DNA of 64,000 bases, from NCBI GenBank assembly GCA_963768185.1, contig CAVYGS010000005.1:682001-746000 (forward strand), read 5' to 3'. Both the position numbers and the translations under genes were made by a program. Shown here in pieces: positions 1-9,803 of this stretch (the first letter of the stretch is position 1; every line of letters starts with the position of its first letter). Source of the DNA: Palsa-461 sp963768185 (GTDB lineage Bacteria > Actinomycetota > Acidimicrobiia > Acidimicrobiales > RAAP-2). A model generated the notes under the pieces. The model saw nothing but the letters and a program-made list of their open reading frames with translations, made no database searches and had not been told where the DNA came from.

Positions 1-1181
1 CGGAGGGGGACATAAAGGCAACGAGATAGCGTTGTGTGCCGTCGCCACCCAGCATTGCCGGGAGGACATTTACGGCGCTGAGCGCGAGGTCTGCGGTGTG
101 CGTGGCTCGAGCGAGCTCGTTCTCGTAGGCCACCTCCTTGTCCCGGATTGGTCCGATGATCCAGTCGGAGTTCGCCGCCTTCAGTTGCCGCAGAGCCACG
201 TGCAGCTGCTTGTCCACGGCCTTGCCGGGGGGACCGAGGGCTCGCAGGCGCGCCAAGTTGAGATGGCCATGGTGGTACTCGAGGTTCTTGTAGTCGATAG
301 CCGAGATGTGATCCTCCCCGGCCGCCGAGGTCGCTGCCGCAGTCTTCATGACGGTCGAAAGGAGGCGGCTCTGCTGCGCCGCCACCGGCACGAGTCGCGA
401 TGGCGCGATCCACCACTGGCTGAGCGTCGACGCAGCATTCGAGGCATCGCGCTCGGCGGCTCCCAGTTGTCCCGCAACCGATGCCGGGTTCCCCTCCCCG
501 ACGGCCGCAAGCGCCGCCCTGGCTGCGTCCTGGCCCTCGGTCACCTTGTTGCGCACAAGGATCGCTGCGATGGCGAGCGGTAGCACTGCGAGGATGCCCA
601 GTCCGATGACGATCAGGGTCGCCGTCAAAGCGCGTCGCCGCACTCGCCCAGGTGAGTTCGCCCACGCGGAACCCGCACAGGCCAGGGTCAAGACGGCCGC
701 GATCAACGACGGAAGGCCGTGAAAAAGAAGGGGCGGCCAGCGCAGGATCACCTGCACCCCAAGCGCGCCAAGCAAGCCGCCGAAGAGCACTTGCGTTCGG
801 GCTCGGATCGCCGCTCCCACAGCGACCAGCTCCGTGGCGCCAGCTGGGATGAGGAGCCAGCTCCGTGACATCACAGCGACGGTGAACCCGACGACGATCC
901 AGACCACGCGAGACGACCGGCTGCACAGCACGCAGAAAGACGCTCCGAAGACCCCAACCTCGATCTGGTCGACAACGTGGGTGCCGGTCGGGCGCGCACC
1001 GGCGAAGGCTGCGCCTATTCCGGCCGCCACGGCCAGGGCGAGGACGCCGTAGCGCTCGACAGCCACGCGCGGCGCGCGACCATCAGGTGCCTTGGTCTGC
1101 GCGGCGACGCTCACGTGGCCGCGAATGTACAGCGTCACCAGGGCGAAACCGGGTGCATCCGCCCCGGCAAGCCGTCTCATC
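1..1181 (-). CDS. DUF4012 membrane protein, N-terminal part (runs off left edge)
   Basis: Reading the minus strand from an ATG at 1181 gives an uninterrupted frame of about 393 codons to the window edge with no stop. The first ~200 residues contain several hydrophobic stretches, including a strong membrane segment followed by a basic cluster (RRRALTATLIVIGLGILAV). A soluble helical region follows, and the end (LGGDGTQRYLVAFMSPS) matches the start of the DUF4012 core, where homologues read like 'G..G.RRYL.LFQN'. DUF4012 proteins are large membrane-anchored extracytoplasmic proteins of actinobacteria and clostridia, often near surface-polysaccharide genes; their activity is unknown. The start is uncertain: no good ribosome binding site is seen, and GTG starts lie slightly downstream. 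It is divergent from the methyltransferase at 1242. Confidence 0.6.
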
Positions 1182-1241
1182 GAACGCTCGACACTCGACC
1201 TTCGGATCGAAGCGGCTGCGCTGCGCACCTAGGGTTGTCCC

Positions 1242-1910
1242 ATGGCCAACAACACATGGACCGACGTTGACAGGTATCTCTGTGATCGACTCTTCGATCC
1301 GAGCCCCGAGCTCGAGGCAGCGCTCGCTGCGAGTGAGGACGCTGGTCTCCCGCCGATCGCGGTCGCACCGAATCAGGGCAAGTTGCTCGAGGTCCTCCTC
1401 CGCTCCAGCAACGCGACCTCGGTCCTCGAAGTCGGAACTCTTGGCGGATACAGCACCATCTGGATGGCGCGCGCGCTGCCAGAAGGGGGCAGGATCGTGA
1501 CCCTCGAACTCTCGGCCAAGCACGCCGACGTGGCCCAGGCCAACCTCGAGCACGCTGGTGTTGCAGACAAGGTCGAGATCCGCCGGGGTGCTGCGCTCGA
1601 CAGCCTCAAGAAGCTGATCGACGAGGAAGCCGGACCCTTCGATTTCATCTTCATCGACGCCGACAAGGAGAACACCCGCTCCTATTTCGAGCTGTCGCTC
1701 GCGCTGTCCCATCCGGGCACGATCATCTTCGTCGACAACATCGTGCGGAACGGAGCGCTCATCGACTCGGATACCAACGACTCCCAGGTCCTCGGGATGC
1801 GCACGTTCATGGACTACGTGAAGACCGAGCCCCGCGTGGAGATCACCGGCGTGCAGACCGTGGGGTCGAAGGGCTACGACGGGTTCGCGCTCGCGTACGT
1901 CAAGAGCTGA
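1242..1910 (+). CDS. Class I SAM-dependent O-methyltransferase (caffeoyl-CoA OMT-like)
   Basis: A 222-residue protein of normal length for the cation-dependent O-methyltransferase family (Methyltransf_3/24; compare mycobacterial Rv0187 and Rv1220c). The SAM-binding motif I is VLEVGTLGGYSTIWMA at about residues 60-75, followed by the acidic strand end VTLE. The FIDADKEN segment near residue 138 carries the metal- and substrate-binding Asp of the family. It is cytosolic, with no signal peptide. The acceptor substrate cannot be read from sequence; catechol-like or polyketide hydroxyls are usual. It is convergent with the hydrolase at 1923, with only 12 nt between the stops. Confidence 0.9.
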   Translation: MANNTWTDVDRYLCDRLFDPSPELEAALAASEDAGLPPIAVAPNQGKLLEVLLRSSNATSVLEVGTLGGYSTIWMARALPEGGRIVTLELSAKHADVAQANLEHAGVADKVEIRRGAALDSLKKLIDEEAGPFDFIFIDADKENTRSYFELSLALSHPGTIIFVDNIVRNGALIDSDTNDSQVLGMRTFMDYVKTEPRVEITGVQTVGSKGYDGFALAYVKS

Positions 1911-1922
1911 GCGCCTGCCGGG

Positions 1923-2987
1923 TTAGCGGCCGGTCAACTCCCAGCGCTGGGGGATGCCTGGGCTGCGCCGAACGACTCCGCGCGACTCGAGCACGATGAG
2001 GTGCGCCAACGTCTCGCCCAGCGCGGCACGCTGCATCCAGAACTGGATCTCGGCCCACGGCCGGCTCCAGGTCAGCTCGATCGTGATCTCCCACGCGGTC
2101 GACCCGGGGCGTTCGCGCAGCGCGGCGCGGATCTCATTCAAGCGGTGCTCGTGATGGGCCTGCAGCTGGATGACCCGCTGCGCAAGGTTCCGGAACCGGT
2201 ACTCGTGGGCGGGTAAGACCTCGTCGACCTCCAACCCGGCGACCTTTTCGAGTGCGTCGAGAAAGTCCGCGAGCGGGTTCGAGGTCGCCTGCGGGTGGAA
2301 GGAGATGTTGGGCGTGATCCTCGGCAAGATGTGGTCCCCGGACATGAGCAGCCGGCGCCGATCGTCGTAGAAGCACAGATGGCCAGGAGAGTGCCCCGGG
2401 GTCCAGATGGCGGTCAGGTCCCAGCCGGGGACCTCCGGCTTGTCGCCGTCCTCCAAGAGCACGTCGGGGAACACGACGTTCACGAACTGGCGCACCGGCA
2501 TCGACGCGCCGCGCATGGTGTCCATGGCGTCGGTCGGCACCCCGCATTCGAGGAGGTGGGTCCGCATGAGGGTGAGCAGCCCGTCCATCTGCAGATAGCG
2601 CTGAGGCAGGATCTCGGCGTCCGCCGGGTGCAGTGCGATCCAGGCCCCGGACGCGTCCCGCACCCGCCCGGCCAGGCCGTAGTGGTCGGGGTGGATGTGG
2701 GTGACGAGTACCGAGCGAACGTCGCCCATGGCATAACCGGCCTTGTCCAGCCCGGCGTTCAGCGCGGCCCATGCCTCCTCGGTGTCCCAACCGGCGTCAA
2801 TGAGCGACACGCCGTCGTCGAGCTCAAGCAGGTAGACGAGCACGTAACGAAGCGAGCTCTGCGGCATGGGAACCGGAACGGACCACAGCCCCTGGCCCAG
2901 GTTCTCGACCGGCGGCAGCACGTCGTCCTCCCACGAGCGAAGCTCCGCGGTCCCGCTGACATCAATAGCTGTGAGATCCGTGTCCAC
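1923..2987 (-). CDS. MBL-fold metallo-hydrolase
   Basis: A 354-residue metallo-beta-lactamase-fold protein. The binuclear metal site is complete: H97-x-H99-x-D101-H102 (THIHPDHYG), a later His in GHSPGH, an Asp in MSGDH and a C-terminal His in LPAHEYR. The fold is followed by a C-terminal winged-helix-like extension (about residues 270-350), as in LACTB2/glyoxalase-II-like hydrolases with a BLACT_WH domain. It probably hydrolyses a thioester, lactone or ester; the substrate is unknown. The ATG is preceded by a GC-rich leader and divergent to the DUF2156 gene at 3193. Confidence 0.9.
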   Translation of the reverse strand: MDTDLTAIDVSGTAELRSWEDDVLPPVENLGQGLWSVPVPMPQSSLRYVLVYLLELDDGVSLIDAGWDTEEAWAALNAGLDKAGYAMGDVRSVLVTHIHPDHYGLAGRVRDASGAWIALHPADAEILPQRYLQMDGLLTLMRTHLLECGVPTDAMDTMRGASMPVRQFVNVVFPDVLLEDGDKPEVPGWDLTAIWTPGHSPGHLCFYDDRRRLLMSGDHILPRITPNISFHPQATSNPLADFLDALEKVAGLEVDEVLPAHEYRFRNLAQRVIQLQAHHEHRLNEIRAALRERPGSTAWEITIELTWSRPWAEIQFWMQRAALGETLAHLIVLESRGVVRRSPGIPQRWELTGR

Positions 2988-3192
2988 GTCACCCCCGTGG
3001 GCGGCCGGTCGGCCGGTGCGTCGGGTTCATGCTAACGATTGGCGCGCGACGTCCCGTTGACCCGGTGGTGAAGGGCGCGAACAGCAAGAACCCGCTGAGG
3101 GTGACCGGCCGGTAGATTACAGAGCCCATGGTCTCACCAGAGCCATCGGGGATGCTCCTCCTCCCCCGTCTCCTCTCGCCAAGCTCCACCGC

Positions 3193-4977
3193 GTGAGCCA
3201 GCCGAGGCGGCCGCCGCTCGGCGTGCCAGCCAAGGATCCGCTCCAGCCCATCGCGCTGCGTCAACGCATTCGCCGCTCCTGTTCGCTCGGGCTCGGAGTG
3301 ATCGGGCTGTTCGACCTGGTCACCTCGGTCCTGCCCCCGGCCCGGCACCACCTCACGTTCCTGTTGACTTTCGCTCCGCTCGTCGTCGCGCAGGGCGCTG
3401 CTGCACTGCTGGCGCTCTGCGGACTCATGCTGCTTGCACTGACCCGTGGACTGCGGCGGGGTCAGCGCCAGGCATGGGCCCTCTCGTGCGTGGTCCTCGT
3501 GATCGCGGCGGTGCTCCATCTCGCCCGAGGGATCGACGGGATCCAGAGCGCGCTGAGTCTCGTCCTACTCGTGATCCTGGTGGTGTTGCGCGACGCGTTC
3601 GTCGCGTCGACCGATCGCTCGGCGAGGCGTTCGGTGGTGTTGCTGCTCGCCGGCGGCCTTTTCGCGACAGTGATCCTGACCACCGCGACCGTCGAGACGT
3701 TTCTCGCCTTCGACCGTGACGGGCGTCAACTGCTCCCGCTGCATCTCGCCTTCGTGGGCGTGGCCGAGCGGATCGTGGGCGTGCAGACGGTTGCATTCCC
3801 GCTACGGGTCAACCGATTCCTCTCCCCGACGCTGCTCGGCGTCGGCCTGGCACTCGGGGCTTGTGCGGTGCTCGTGATCTCGCGGCCACTCGTGGACCGC
3901 CGTCACCGCAACCACGAGGCCTCCTACGTCGCGGCTCGTCGGGTGCTCGACGCGCACGGGGGCGGCACGCTCGACTACTTCGCGCTGCGCCACGACAAGC
4001 GCCACTACTTCGCCGGCGAGACACTCATCACCTACGCCGTGCACGGCGGAGTGTGCCTGGTGTCCCCAGACCCCATCGGACCGGACAGCGAACGTGACGA
4101 GGCCTGGGCCGAGTTCTGTCACTTCGCCGACGCGCAGGGGTGGATCGTGGGCGTCCTCGGGGCCGACGCCTCGGCGCTCCCCACCTATCGCCGGGCCGGG
4201 ATGCGGTCGCTGTACATCGGCGACGAGGCGATCGTGGCCCTGGCCGACTTCGACCTCGGCGGGGGGCACAAGAAGGGTCTCCGCCAGGCCGTCAACCGCA
4301 TCGTGCGCTACGACTACAAGGTCTCGTTCCACGATCCCCGCCGCCTCGACCCCGAGCTGGCGAGAGGCCTCCGCGGGCTGCTCGAGGAGAGCCGTCGGGG
4401 CGAGCGGGAGCGGGGGTTCTCCATGACGCTCGGACGGGTCTTCGACCCCGACGACGACGGGCTGCTGCTGGCGGTGGCCCACTCCCCCGACGGGACGCCG
4501 GTCGCCTTCTGCCAGTTCGTGCCGGCCCCCTCGATCGACGGCTACTCGCTCGACCTCATGCGACGCGACCGGGGCGAGCACCCCAACGGGCTGATCGACT
4601 TCCTCATCGTGTCGACCATCGAGCACCTGCGAGCGCGCGGCATGACGGCGCTCGGCCTCAACTTCGCGACGATGCGCGCGGTGATGGCCGAAGAGATTGA
4701 CGGCGGCCGGCGGCAGCGGGCCATGCGTTGGCTGTTCAGGAGGCTGTCCCGGTCGATGCAGATCGAGTCCCTGTGGCGCTTCAGCGCGAAGTACGACCCC
4801 GAGTGGGTCGGCCGCTACCTGGTCTTCGGCACCGTCGAGCACGTGCTCTCGGTCGCCCTGGCGGTCGCCCGAGCCGAATCCATCTGGGAGCTCCCGCTCA
4901 TCGGCCGGTACCTCGAGACCGGGGTCCCGCGGCCGTGGGCCCGCATCCGCCAACGGCCCGAACGCGAGGCCGCCTAG
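3193..4977 (+). CDS. DUF2156 / phosphatidylglycerol lysyltransferase-like membrane protein
   Basis: 594 residues. About six hydrophobic segments occupy roughly residues 25-240, then a soluble GNAT-like DUF2156 domain covers about residues 245-560 (starting near the YFALRHDKRHYF block and continuing through VCLVSPDPIGP). This is the layout of MprF C-terminal and LysX-type aminoacyl-phosphatidylglycerol synthases, which transfer an amino acid from tRNA to membrane lipid. No lysyl-tRNA synthetase domain is fused, unlike mycobacterial LysX. It starts at GTG 3193. The specificity (Lys, Ala or another group) is not readable. It ends 34 nt before the aminotransferase on the same strand, so co-transcription is likely. 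Confidence 0.82.
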   Translation: MSQPRRPPLGVPAKDPLQPIALRQRIRRSCSLGLGVIGLFDLVTSVLPPARHHLTFLLTFAPLVVAQGAAALLALCGLMLLALTRGLRRGQRQAWALSCVVLVIAAVLHLARGIDGIQSALSLVLLVILVVLRDAFVASTDRSARRSVVLLLAGGLFATVILTTATVETFLAFDRDGRQLLPLHLAFVGVAERIVGVQTVAFPLRVNRFLSPTLLGVGLALGACAVLVISRPLVDRRHRNHEASYVAARRVLDAHGGGTLDYFALRHDKRHYFAGETLITYAVHGGVCLVSPDPIGPDSERDEAWAEFCHFADAQGWIVGVLGADASALPTYRRAGMRSLYIGDEAIVALADFDLGGGHKKGLRQAVNRIVRYDYKVSFHDPRRLDPELARGLRGLLEESRRGERERGFSMTLGRVFDPDDDGLLLAVAHSPDGTPVAFCQFVPAPSIDGYSLDLMRRDRGEHPNGLIDFLIVSTIEHLRARGMTALGLNFATMRAVMAEEIDGGRRQRAMRWLFRRLSRSMQIESLWRFSAKYDPEWVGRYLVFGTVEHVLSVALAVARAESIWELPLIGRYLETGVPRPWARIRQRPEREAA

Positions 4978-5011
4978 CCGACCCGGCTGCAAGCTGGACC
5001 AGACTGTCGTG

Positions 5012-6184
5012 GTGAGCCAGCGCCAGCTCTTCCTGAACGCCCGCCTCCAGGGCCTCGGCACCACGATCTTCGCCGCGATGTCGGCGCTCGCCGAGGCGAC
5101 AGGATCGATCAACCTGGGCCAGGGCTTCCCCGACTACGACGGGCCCGAGGAGGTCCTGGCGGCGGCGCGCCGGGCGATTCAAGACGGGCACAACCAGTAT
5201 CCCCCAGGTCGCGGCATCGCCCCCCTTCGCGAAGCGATCGCTGCCCACCAGCTCCGCTACTACGGCATCGAGCTCGATCCGGCCGCCCAGGTGCTCGTGA
5301 CCGCCGGCGCGACCGAGGCGATGGCGGCCACGGTCCTCGCCCTGTGCGAGCTCGGCGACGAGGTGGTGCTTTTCGAGCCCTACTACGACGCGTACCCGGC
5401 CGTCGCCTCGATAGTGGGGGCCACCCACCGGGCCGTCCCACTGCGGGCGCCCGACTGGTCCTTCGACCCCGAGGACCTACGACGTGCCATCACGCCGAGA
5501 ACGCGCCTCGTCGTCGTGAACACGCCGCACAACCCGACCGGCAAGGTCTTCACGCGAGCCGAGCTCGAGACCATCGCCGGGGTCTGCCTCGAGCACGACC
5601 TGCTCGCCGTGACCGACGAGGTCTACGAGCACCTGGTCTTCGACGGCGAGCACCTCCCGCTTTGCACGCTCCCCGGGATGGCAGACCGCACCGTCACCAT
5701 CTCGTCGGCCGGCAAGACCTTCTCGGTGACCGGCTGGAAGATCGGATGGGTCTGCGCGAGCCCGGCGCTCGTGGCGGCGGTCCAGACCGCCAAGCAGTTC
5801 CTCACCTTTGCCGGCGGCACGCCGTTCCAGCACGCCGTGGTCACCGGCCTCGCGCTCTCCGACGAGCGCATCGCGGCGCTGGGCGACGACCTGCGCATGC
5901 GGCGCGACCTGTTCTGCGGCGGCCTCGCCGAGCTCGGCCACGAGGTGTGCCCGCCCGCCAGCGGGTATTTCGCGATCACCGACATCGGCGCGCTGGGCGA
6001 GCACGACGCCGTGGCCTTCTGCAACGCGCTCCCGGAGCGCTGCGGCGTGGTCGCGATCCCCAACCACGTGTTCTACGACCACAAGGAGCTGGCCTTCGAC
6101 CTGGTCCGGTGGGCCTACTGCAAGAGCACCCCGACCCTGGAAGAGGCGCTGGCGCGCCTGGCCAAGCTCTCGTCGGTCGGCTGA
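5012..6184 (+). CDS. PLP-dependent aminotransferase, class I/II (DapC/kynurenine-aminotransferase-like)
   Basis: 390 residues from a GTG at 5012; an adjacent GTG at 5009 is equally possible. The frame stays open upstream into the DUF2156 gene, but the protein family begins here. Family marks: INLGQGFPDYDGP near the N-terminus, the NTPHNPTGKVF loop, DEVYEHLVF, and the Schiff-base lysine K235 in SSAGKTFSVTGWKIGW. This fold-type I group includes methionine and kynurenine aminotransferases and the succinyldiaminopimelate aminotransferase DapC of actinobacteria (compare Rv0858c). The physiological amino donor cannot be assigned. It is convergent with the glycosyltransferase that ends at 6200. Confidence 0.88.
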   Translation: MSQRQLFLNARLQGLGTTIFAAMSALAEATGSINLGQGFPDYDGPEEVLAAARRAIQDGHNQYPPGRGIAPLREAIAAHQLRYYGIELDPAAQVLVTAGATEAMAATVLALCELGDEVVLFEPYYDAYPAVASIVGATHRAVPLRAPDWSFDPEDLRRAITPRTRLVVVNTPHNPTGKVFTRAELETIAGVCLEHDLLAVTDEVYEHLVFDGEHLPLCTLPGMADRTVTISSAGKTFSVTGWKIGWVCASPALVAAVQTAKQFLTFAGGTPFQHAVVTGLALSDERIAALGDDLRMRRDLFCGGLAELGHEVCPPASGYFAITDIGALGEHDAVAFCNALPERCGVVAIPNHVFYDHKELAFDLVRWAYCKSTPTLEEALARLAKLSSVG

Positions 6185-6199
6185 GGCGTCGACCCGGCT

Positions 6200-8419
6200 C
6201 TAGGAGGCCGACGGGCTGAGGTCGTAGAGGGTGACCCCGTCGACTGTCGTCGCCTGGTAGTGGGACTCCACCCAGCTGGTGATGGCGGCGGAGTCGCTCG
6301 ACTCCCCTCCCGAACCCCCACCGGCGGCAGCCGGCGCCCCGCCGCCCCCGAACACGCCACCGAAGCCTCCGAGCCCGAAGCCTCCTCCGATGAAGTAGTG
6401 GACCTTCCCCTCGGCGACGAGCTTCTTGAAGGCGGCGAGGCTCGGATCGGGGTCGGTGCCGTTGAAGCCGCCGATCGCCATGACCGGGTCGCCGCTGCCG
6501 AGCTGGTAACCGGCCGCCGTGTTGGCGCCGACCGCGGCCGCCACCCAGCTGTAGTGGTCGGCGTCGCTGCGCAGCAGCTTGATCACGGCTGCACCGGGCG
6601 TCGCCGCGTTGAGCAGCCCGCCGCCGGCCCCCCCACCGCGGGCGAACCCACCGGTCCGGGCACCGAAGCGGCCGGCGAACCCGGACCCGAAGCCCGGACG
6701 GCTCCCCGAACCGGCGCCCGGCGGCGGGAACGTCCCGCCCGACGGACCACTGGCTCCGCCGGCGAAACCCGGCCGACCGAAACCACCCGCGCCCGGAACA
6801 GCGCCGGAGGCGAAGGATCCGCCAGGGCGCGCCCGTCCTGCGAATCGGGCCGGGAAGCCGCCGCCTGGTCCGAACCCACCAAAGGATCCGACCGCCGCGC
6901 TCGGTCCGGCCGTCGGGATGGCCCCCGACGACGGCGTCGCCACCGCGTCGATGGTGAAGGCGAGGGGGGCCGCCAGCGCGGCACCGAGTCCGAGCACGAC
7001 CACGGCACGCCGCAGCCCGCGACCGGCGATCGGTGACGCCAGCACGCCGAGGGCGGCCACGATCCCGACCGCGAGCACGAGCCAGCGCAACCACCCATTC
7101 CAGTCGGGCGTGCGGCCGAGCATGGCGTAGGCCCACCACGCGCTGAGCGCCAGGGCGACGGCGAGCGCGCCGCGGGCGAACCACCGATGCCGGTGTCGCC
7201 ACAGCTCGACGCTGCCCATACCGACCAGCGCGCCGATCGCCGGCGCGAGAGCGATCGTGTAATAGGGGTGGATGATCCCCTGAGCGAAACTGAAGACGGC
7301 CATCGTCACGAGGAGCCACCCGCCCCACAGCACGAAGGCGGCTCGGGTCCGGTCCCGCCTCGGCGCGCGCAGGGTCATGAACAGCACCGCGGCCAGCGCG
7401 ACCAGCGCCGCCGGGATCAGCCACGAGGCCTGGGTGCCGAAGGTCGTGTTGAACATGCGGGTCCAACCGGTCGGCCCCCACATCGAGCCCCCGGCCGTGC
7501 CGCCACCCACGCTGCCCGTCTCGTTCCCCGTCAGCCGTCCGAAGCCGTTGTAGCCGAAGATGACGTTGAACAGGCTGTTGTCCTGCGAGCCCCCGATGTA
7601 CGGGCGATCAGCGGCCGGCGTGAGCTCGACCGCGGCGACCCACCAGCCGGCCGACACCACGAGGGCGATCCCACCGGCCAGGAGTTGGAGGATCCGCCGC
7701 CCGAGCTTCGGCGGGCCGGCGAAGAGGTACACCAGCCCGATCGCCGGGACGACGAGGAAGGCCTGCAGCATCTTGGTGATGAAGCCAAAACCGATCAAGG
7801 ATCCCGCAAGCACGAGCCAGCGGGTCTTGCCGCTTTCGAGCGCCCGCACGGTCGCATAGGCGGACCCCACGAGCAGCAGCACCAAGAGGGCGTCGGGGTT
7901 GTTGTATCGGAACATCAGCGCGGCGACCGGCGTCAGCGCGAGGACGGCTCCTGCGATCAACCCGGCCGCTGGCGAGAACCACCGCTTGACCGTCGCGTAG
8001 AGGATGCCGACCGCGGCGACGCCCTCAAGTGCCTGGGGGACGAGGATGCTCCAGGAGTTGAGGCCGAAGATGCGGGCCGAGAGCTCCATGACCCACAGCG
8101 ACGCCGGCGGCTTGTCGACCGTGATGAAGTTCGACGAGTCGAACGACCCGAAAAAGAAGGCCTTCCAGGACTTGGTCCCGGCCTGCACGGCGGCCGAGTA
8201 GAAGGCATTGGCCCACCCCTGTGCGCCGAGGTCCCACAAGAAGAGTCCCGCAGTCGCAGCGAGCAGGATGAGCAGACCCGGACGGGCCCACGCCGGATCC
8301 TCGGGTTGGCCCCGGAGCAACCGGCGTGGCCACGACGGGCGTGGCGGCGGCGTCGGGTCACCGAGGGACTCCAGTTCGGGCACCTCGATGAGGTCGTCGA
8401 TCGGCGGAGCGATCGTCAT
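6200..8419 (-). CDS. GT39-family membrane glycosyltransferase (ArnT/PMT-like, YkcB type)
   Basis: 739 residues from an ATG at 8419. The N-terminal half is polytopic. It has an early Asp in LFLWDLG (residue 63) and a VDKPPASLW loop at 101-109, both typical of GT39/PMT lipid-phosphosugar-dependent transferases. The C-terminal part is an extracytoplasmic domain interrupted by a long Gly/Phe/Arg/Pro-rich stretch (about residues 506-610) and a second Gly-rich patch near 675-705. The ATG overlaps the stop of the GT2-GtrA gene (ATGA), so the two are translationally coupled, like ykcC-ykcB in Bacillus. The inferred role is to use the polyprenyl-phosphate sugar made by its neighbour to decorate a surface polymer or protein. 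Confidence 0.88.
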   Translation of the reverse strand: MTIAPPIDDLIEVPELESLGDPTPPPRPSWPRRLLRGQPEDPAWARPGLLILLAATAGLFLWDLGAQGWANAFYSAAVQAGTKSWKAFFFGSFDSSNFITVDKPPASLWVMELSARIFGLNSWSILVPQALEGVAAVGILYATVKRWFSPAAGLIAGAVLALTPVAALMFRYNNPDALLVLLLVGSAYATVRALESGKTRWLVLAGSLIGFGFITKMLQAFLVVPAIGLVYLFAGPPKLGRRILQLLAGGIALVVSAGWWVAAVELTPAADRPYIGGSQDNSLFNVIFGYNGFGRLTGNETGSVGGGTAGGSMWGPTGWTRMFNTTFGTQASWLIPAALVALAAVLFMTLRAPRRDRTRAAFVLWGGWLLVTMAVFSFAQGIIHPYYTIALAPAIGALVGMGSVELWRHRHRWFARGALAVALALSAWWAYAMLGRTPDWNGWLRWLVLAVGIVAALGVLASPIAGRGLRRAVVVLGLGAALAAPLAFTIDAVATPSSGAIPTAGPSAAVGSFGGFGPGGGFPARFAGRARPGGSFASGAVPGAGGFGRPGFAGGASGPSGGTFPPPGAGSGSRPGFGSGFAGRFGARTGGFARGGGAGGGLLNAATPGAAVIKLLRSDADHYSWVAAAVGANTAAGYQLGSGDPVMAIGGFNGTDPDPSLAAFKKLVAEGKVHYFIGGGFGLGGFGGVFGGGGAPAAAGGGSGGESSDSAAITSWVESHYQATTVDGVTLYDLSPSAS

Positions 8420-9669
8420 CGGGCTGGGTCCCCTGTCCCCGTCACGTGTCCGACCGCCCGCCGCTGGCCGTCCGCCGCAGACTCCGAGCCGAACCGGGGC
8501 TTGAAGACCCAGGTGCGCAGCAGCCAAAAGCGCACCATCGCGGCGAGGCCGTTGGCCAGGGTGACGGCGACCAGCGCTGCCGGGAGCGACGCGGTGTCGA
8601 GCGCCATGGCGACCACCAGCGCCCCGGTCGTCACCGCGAGGCTCAACCCGAGCAGCGCCGCTGTCTGAACGGCCCGCTGCTTGCGCCCCCCGTCGGGCGC
8701 GCCCCGCCACGCGAGCCGATGATGGATGGCGACATTGGCCACCCCACAGCAGAGGACCGAGAGCGTGTTGGCGGCAAAGCCGCCGACGAGCGACCACAAC
8801 GCGGCGAAGACGCCGATGTAGGCGAGCGTGCTGAACACACCGACGCCGGCGAAGCGGAGGAGCTCGGCCGACGTCGCCTGGATCTCGGGGCTCGGCGGAG
8901 GTGCATCGGCGCCACGGTTGTGCAGCATCCTCCACACACCGCGGAGGTCGTCTCGGACGGTGCGCCCGAGGTCCACCCGCGAGTCCGGGTCGTCGATCCA
9001 GTCGACCGGGACCTCGTGGATGCGCAGACCGGCCCGTTCGGCGACGACGAGTAGCTCGGTGTCGAAAAACCACTCATCGTCCTTCACGAGCGGCAACAGC
9101 CGCTCGGCCACCTCGCGCCGGAGCGCCTTGAATCCGCATTGCGCATCACTGAAGCGACCCCGCAGCGTCAAGTGGACGAGCGAGATGTACCCACGCGAGA
9201 GGATCTCGCGCACCGGTCCGCGCACGACACGGGCCCCCGGCGCCAGGCGGGTCCCGATCGCAATGTCGCTGTGGCCCGACACGAGCGGCGCAACGAGCGG
9301 CAGGAGTGCGTCGAGGCCGGTCGACAGATCGACGTCGAGATAGGCGACGACAGCGGCATCGCTGGCCGACCATGCAGCTCGCAGCGCCCGACCTCGGCCC
9401 TTCTGGTCGAGATGGATGGCCCGCACCCCGGGGAGCCCGTTGGCAAGCGATGTCGCTCGCTCCCATGTGCCGTCGGTGCTCGCGTTGTCCGCGATGGTGA
9501 TCCGCACCGACAGGGGGAACTCGCGGACCACGAAGTCATGCAGCGTGTGGACACTGGCCTCGAGCTGATCCACCTCGTTGTACACGGGGACCACGATGTC
9601 GATGTCGGGGGACTCGTCCTCGACGAGCCCCGTGGACCGTGAGAGTTCGATGAGGCTCATGACGGTCAT
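8416..9669 (-). CDS. GT2 glycosyltransferase fused to GtrA-like membrane domain
   Basis: 417 residues from an ATG at 9669 with GGGGA 7 nt upstream; an ATG at 9660 is an alternative. Residues ~20-250 form a dolichyl-phosphate-glucose/mannose-synthase-like GT2 domain: VVPVYNEVDQLEASV, the DNASTDGTW nucleotide-binding loop, and YLDVDLSTG holding the metal-binding Asp residues. Residues ~275-395 carry four hydrophobic helices of the GtrA/DPMS_C type, starting LLRFAGVGVFSTLAYIG. It should make polyprenyl-phosphate-hexose and present or flip it for the GT39 enzyme encoded immediately downstream. It lies directly downstream of the two-component pair. Confidence 0.9.
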   Translation of the reverse strand: MTVMSLIELSRSTGLVEDESPDIDIVVPVYNEVDQLEASVHTLHDFVVREFPLSVRITIADNASTDGTWERATSLANGLPGVRAIHLDQKGRGRALRAAWSASDAAVVAYLDVDLSTGLDALLPLVAPLVSGHSDIAIGTRLAPGARVVRGPVREILSRGYISLVHLTLRGRFSDAQCGFKALRREVAERLLPLVKDDEWFFDTELLVVAERAGLRIHEVPVDWIDDPDSRVDLGRTVRDDLRGVWRMLHNRGADAPPPSPEIQATSAELLRFAGVGVFSTLAYIGVFAALWSLVGGFAANTLSVLCCGVANVAIHHRLAWRGAPDGGRKQRAVQTAALLGLSLAVTTGALVVAMALDTASLPAALVAVTLANGLAAMVRFWLLRTWVFKPRFGSESAADGQRRAVGHVTGTGDPAR

Positions 9670-9803
9670 CGTGTCCCCGATGTCTCGCGTCACCCTCGAT
9701 GTCGGCTGTGCGCCAGCTGTGAATTTCGACCGGGTCGGCCGGCGCAGCCGCCGGGCAAGGGCGACACGCGACCGGAACGGGACACGAGTCCGCGTCGGGG
9801 GGC

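Noticed and set aside
3802..5112. Minus-strand frame of ~436 codons across the DUF2156 gene
   Set aside because: No motifs and biased composition; the plus-strand DUF2156 and aminotransferase frames explain the region.
5976..7481. Minus-strand ~500-codon frame across the aminotransferase and GT39 3' ends
   Set aside because: Strongly Arg-rich nonsense composition; both real genes are in other frames.
7187..8668. Long plus-strand frame (~493 codons) opposite the GT39 and GT2-GtrA genes
   Set aside because: Arg/Pro/Glu/Gln-rich with no family motifs; typical antisense shadow of GC-rich genes. The minus-strand genes have clear domains.
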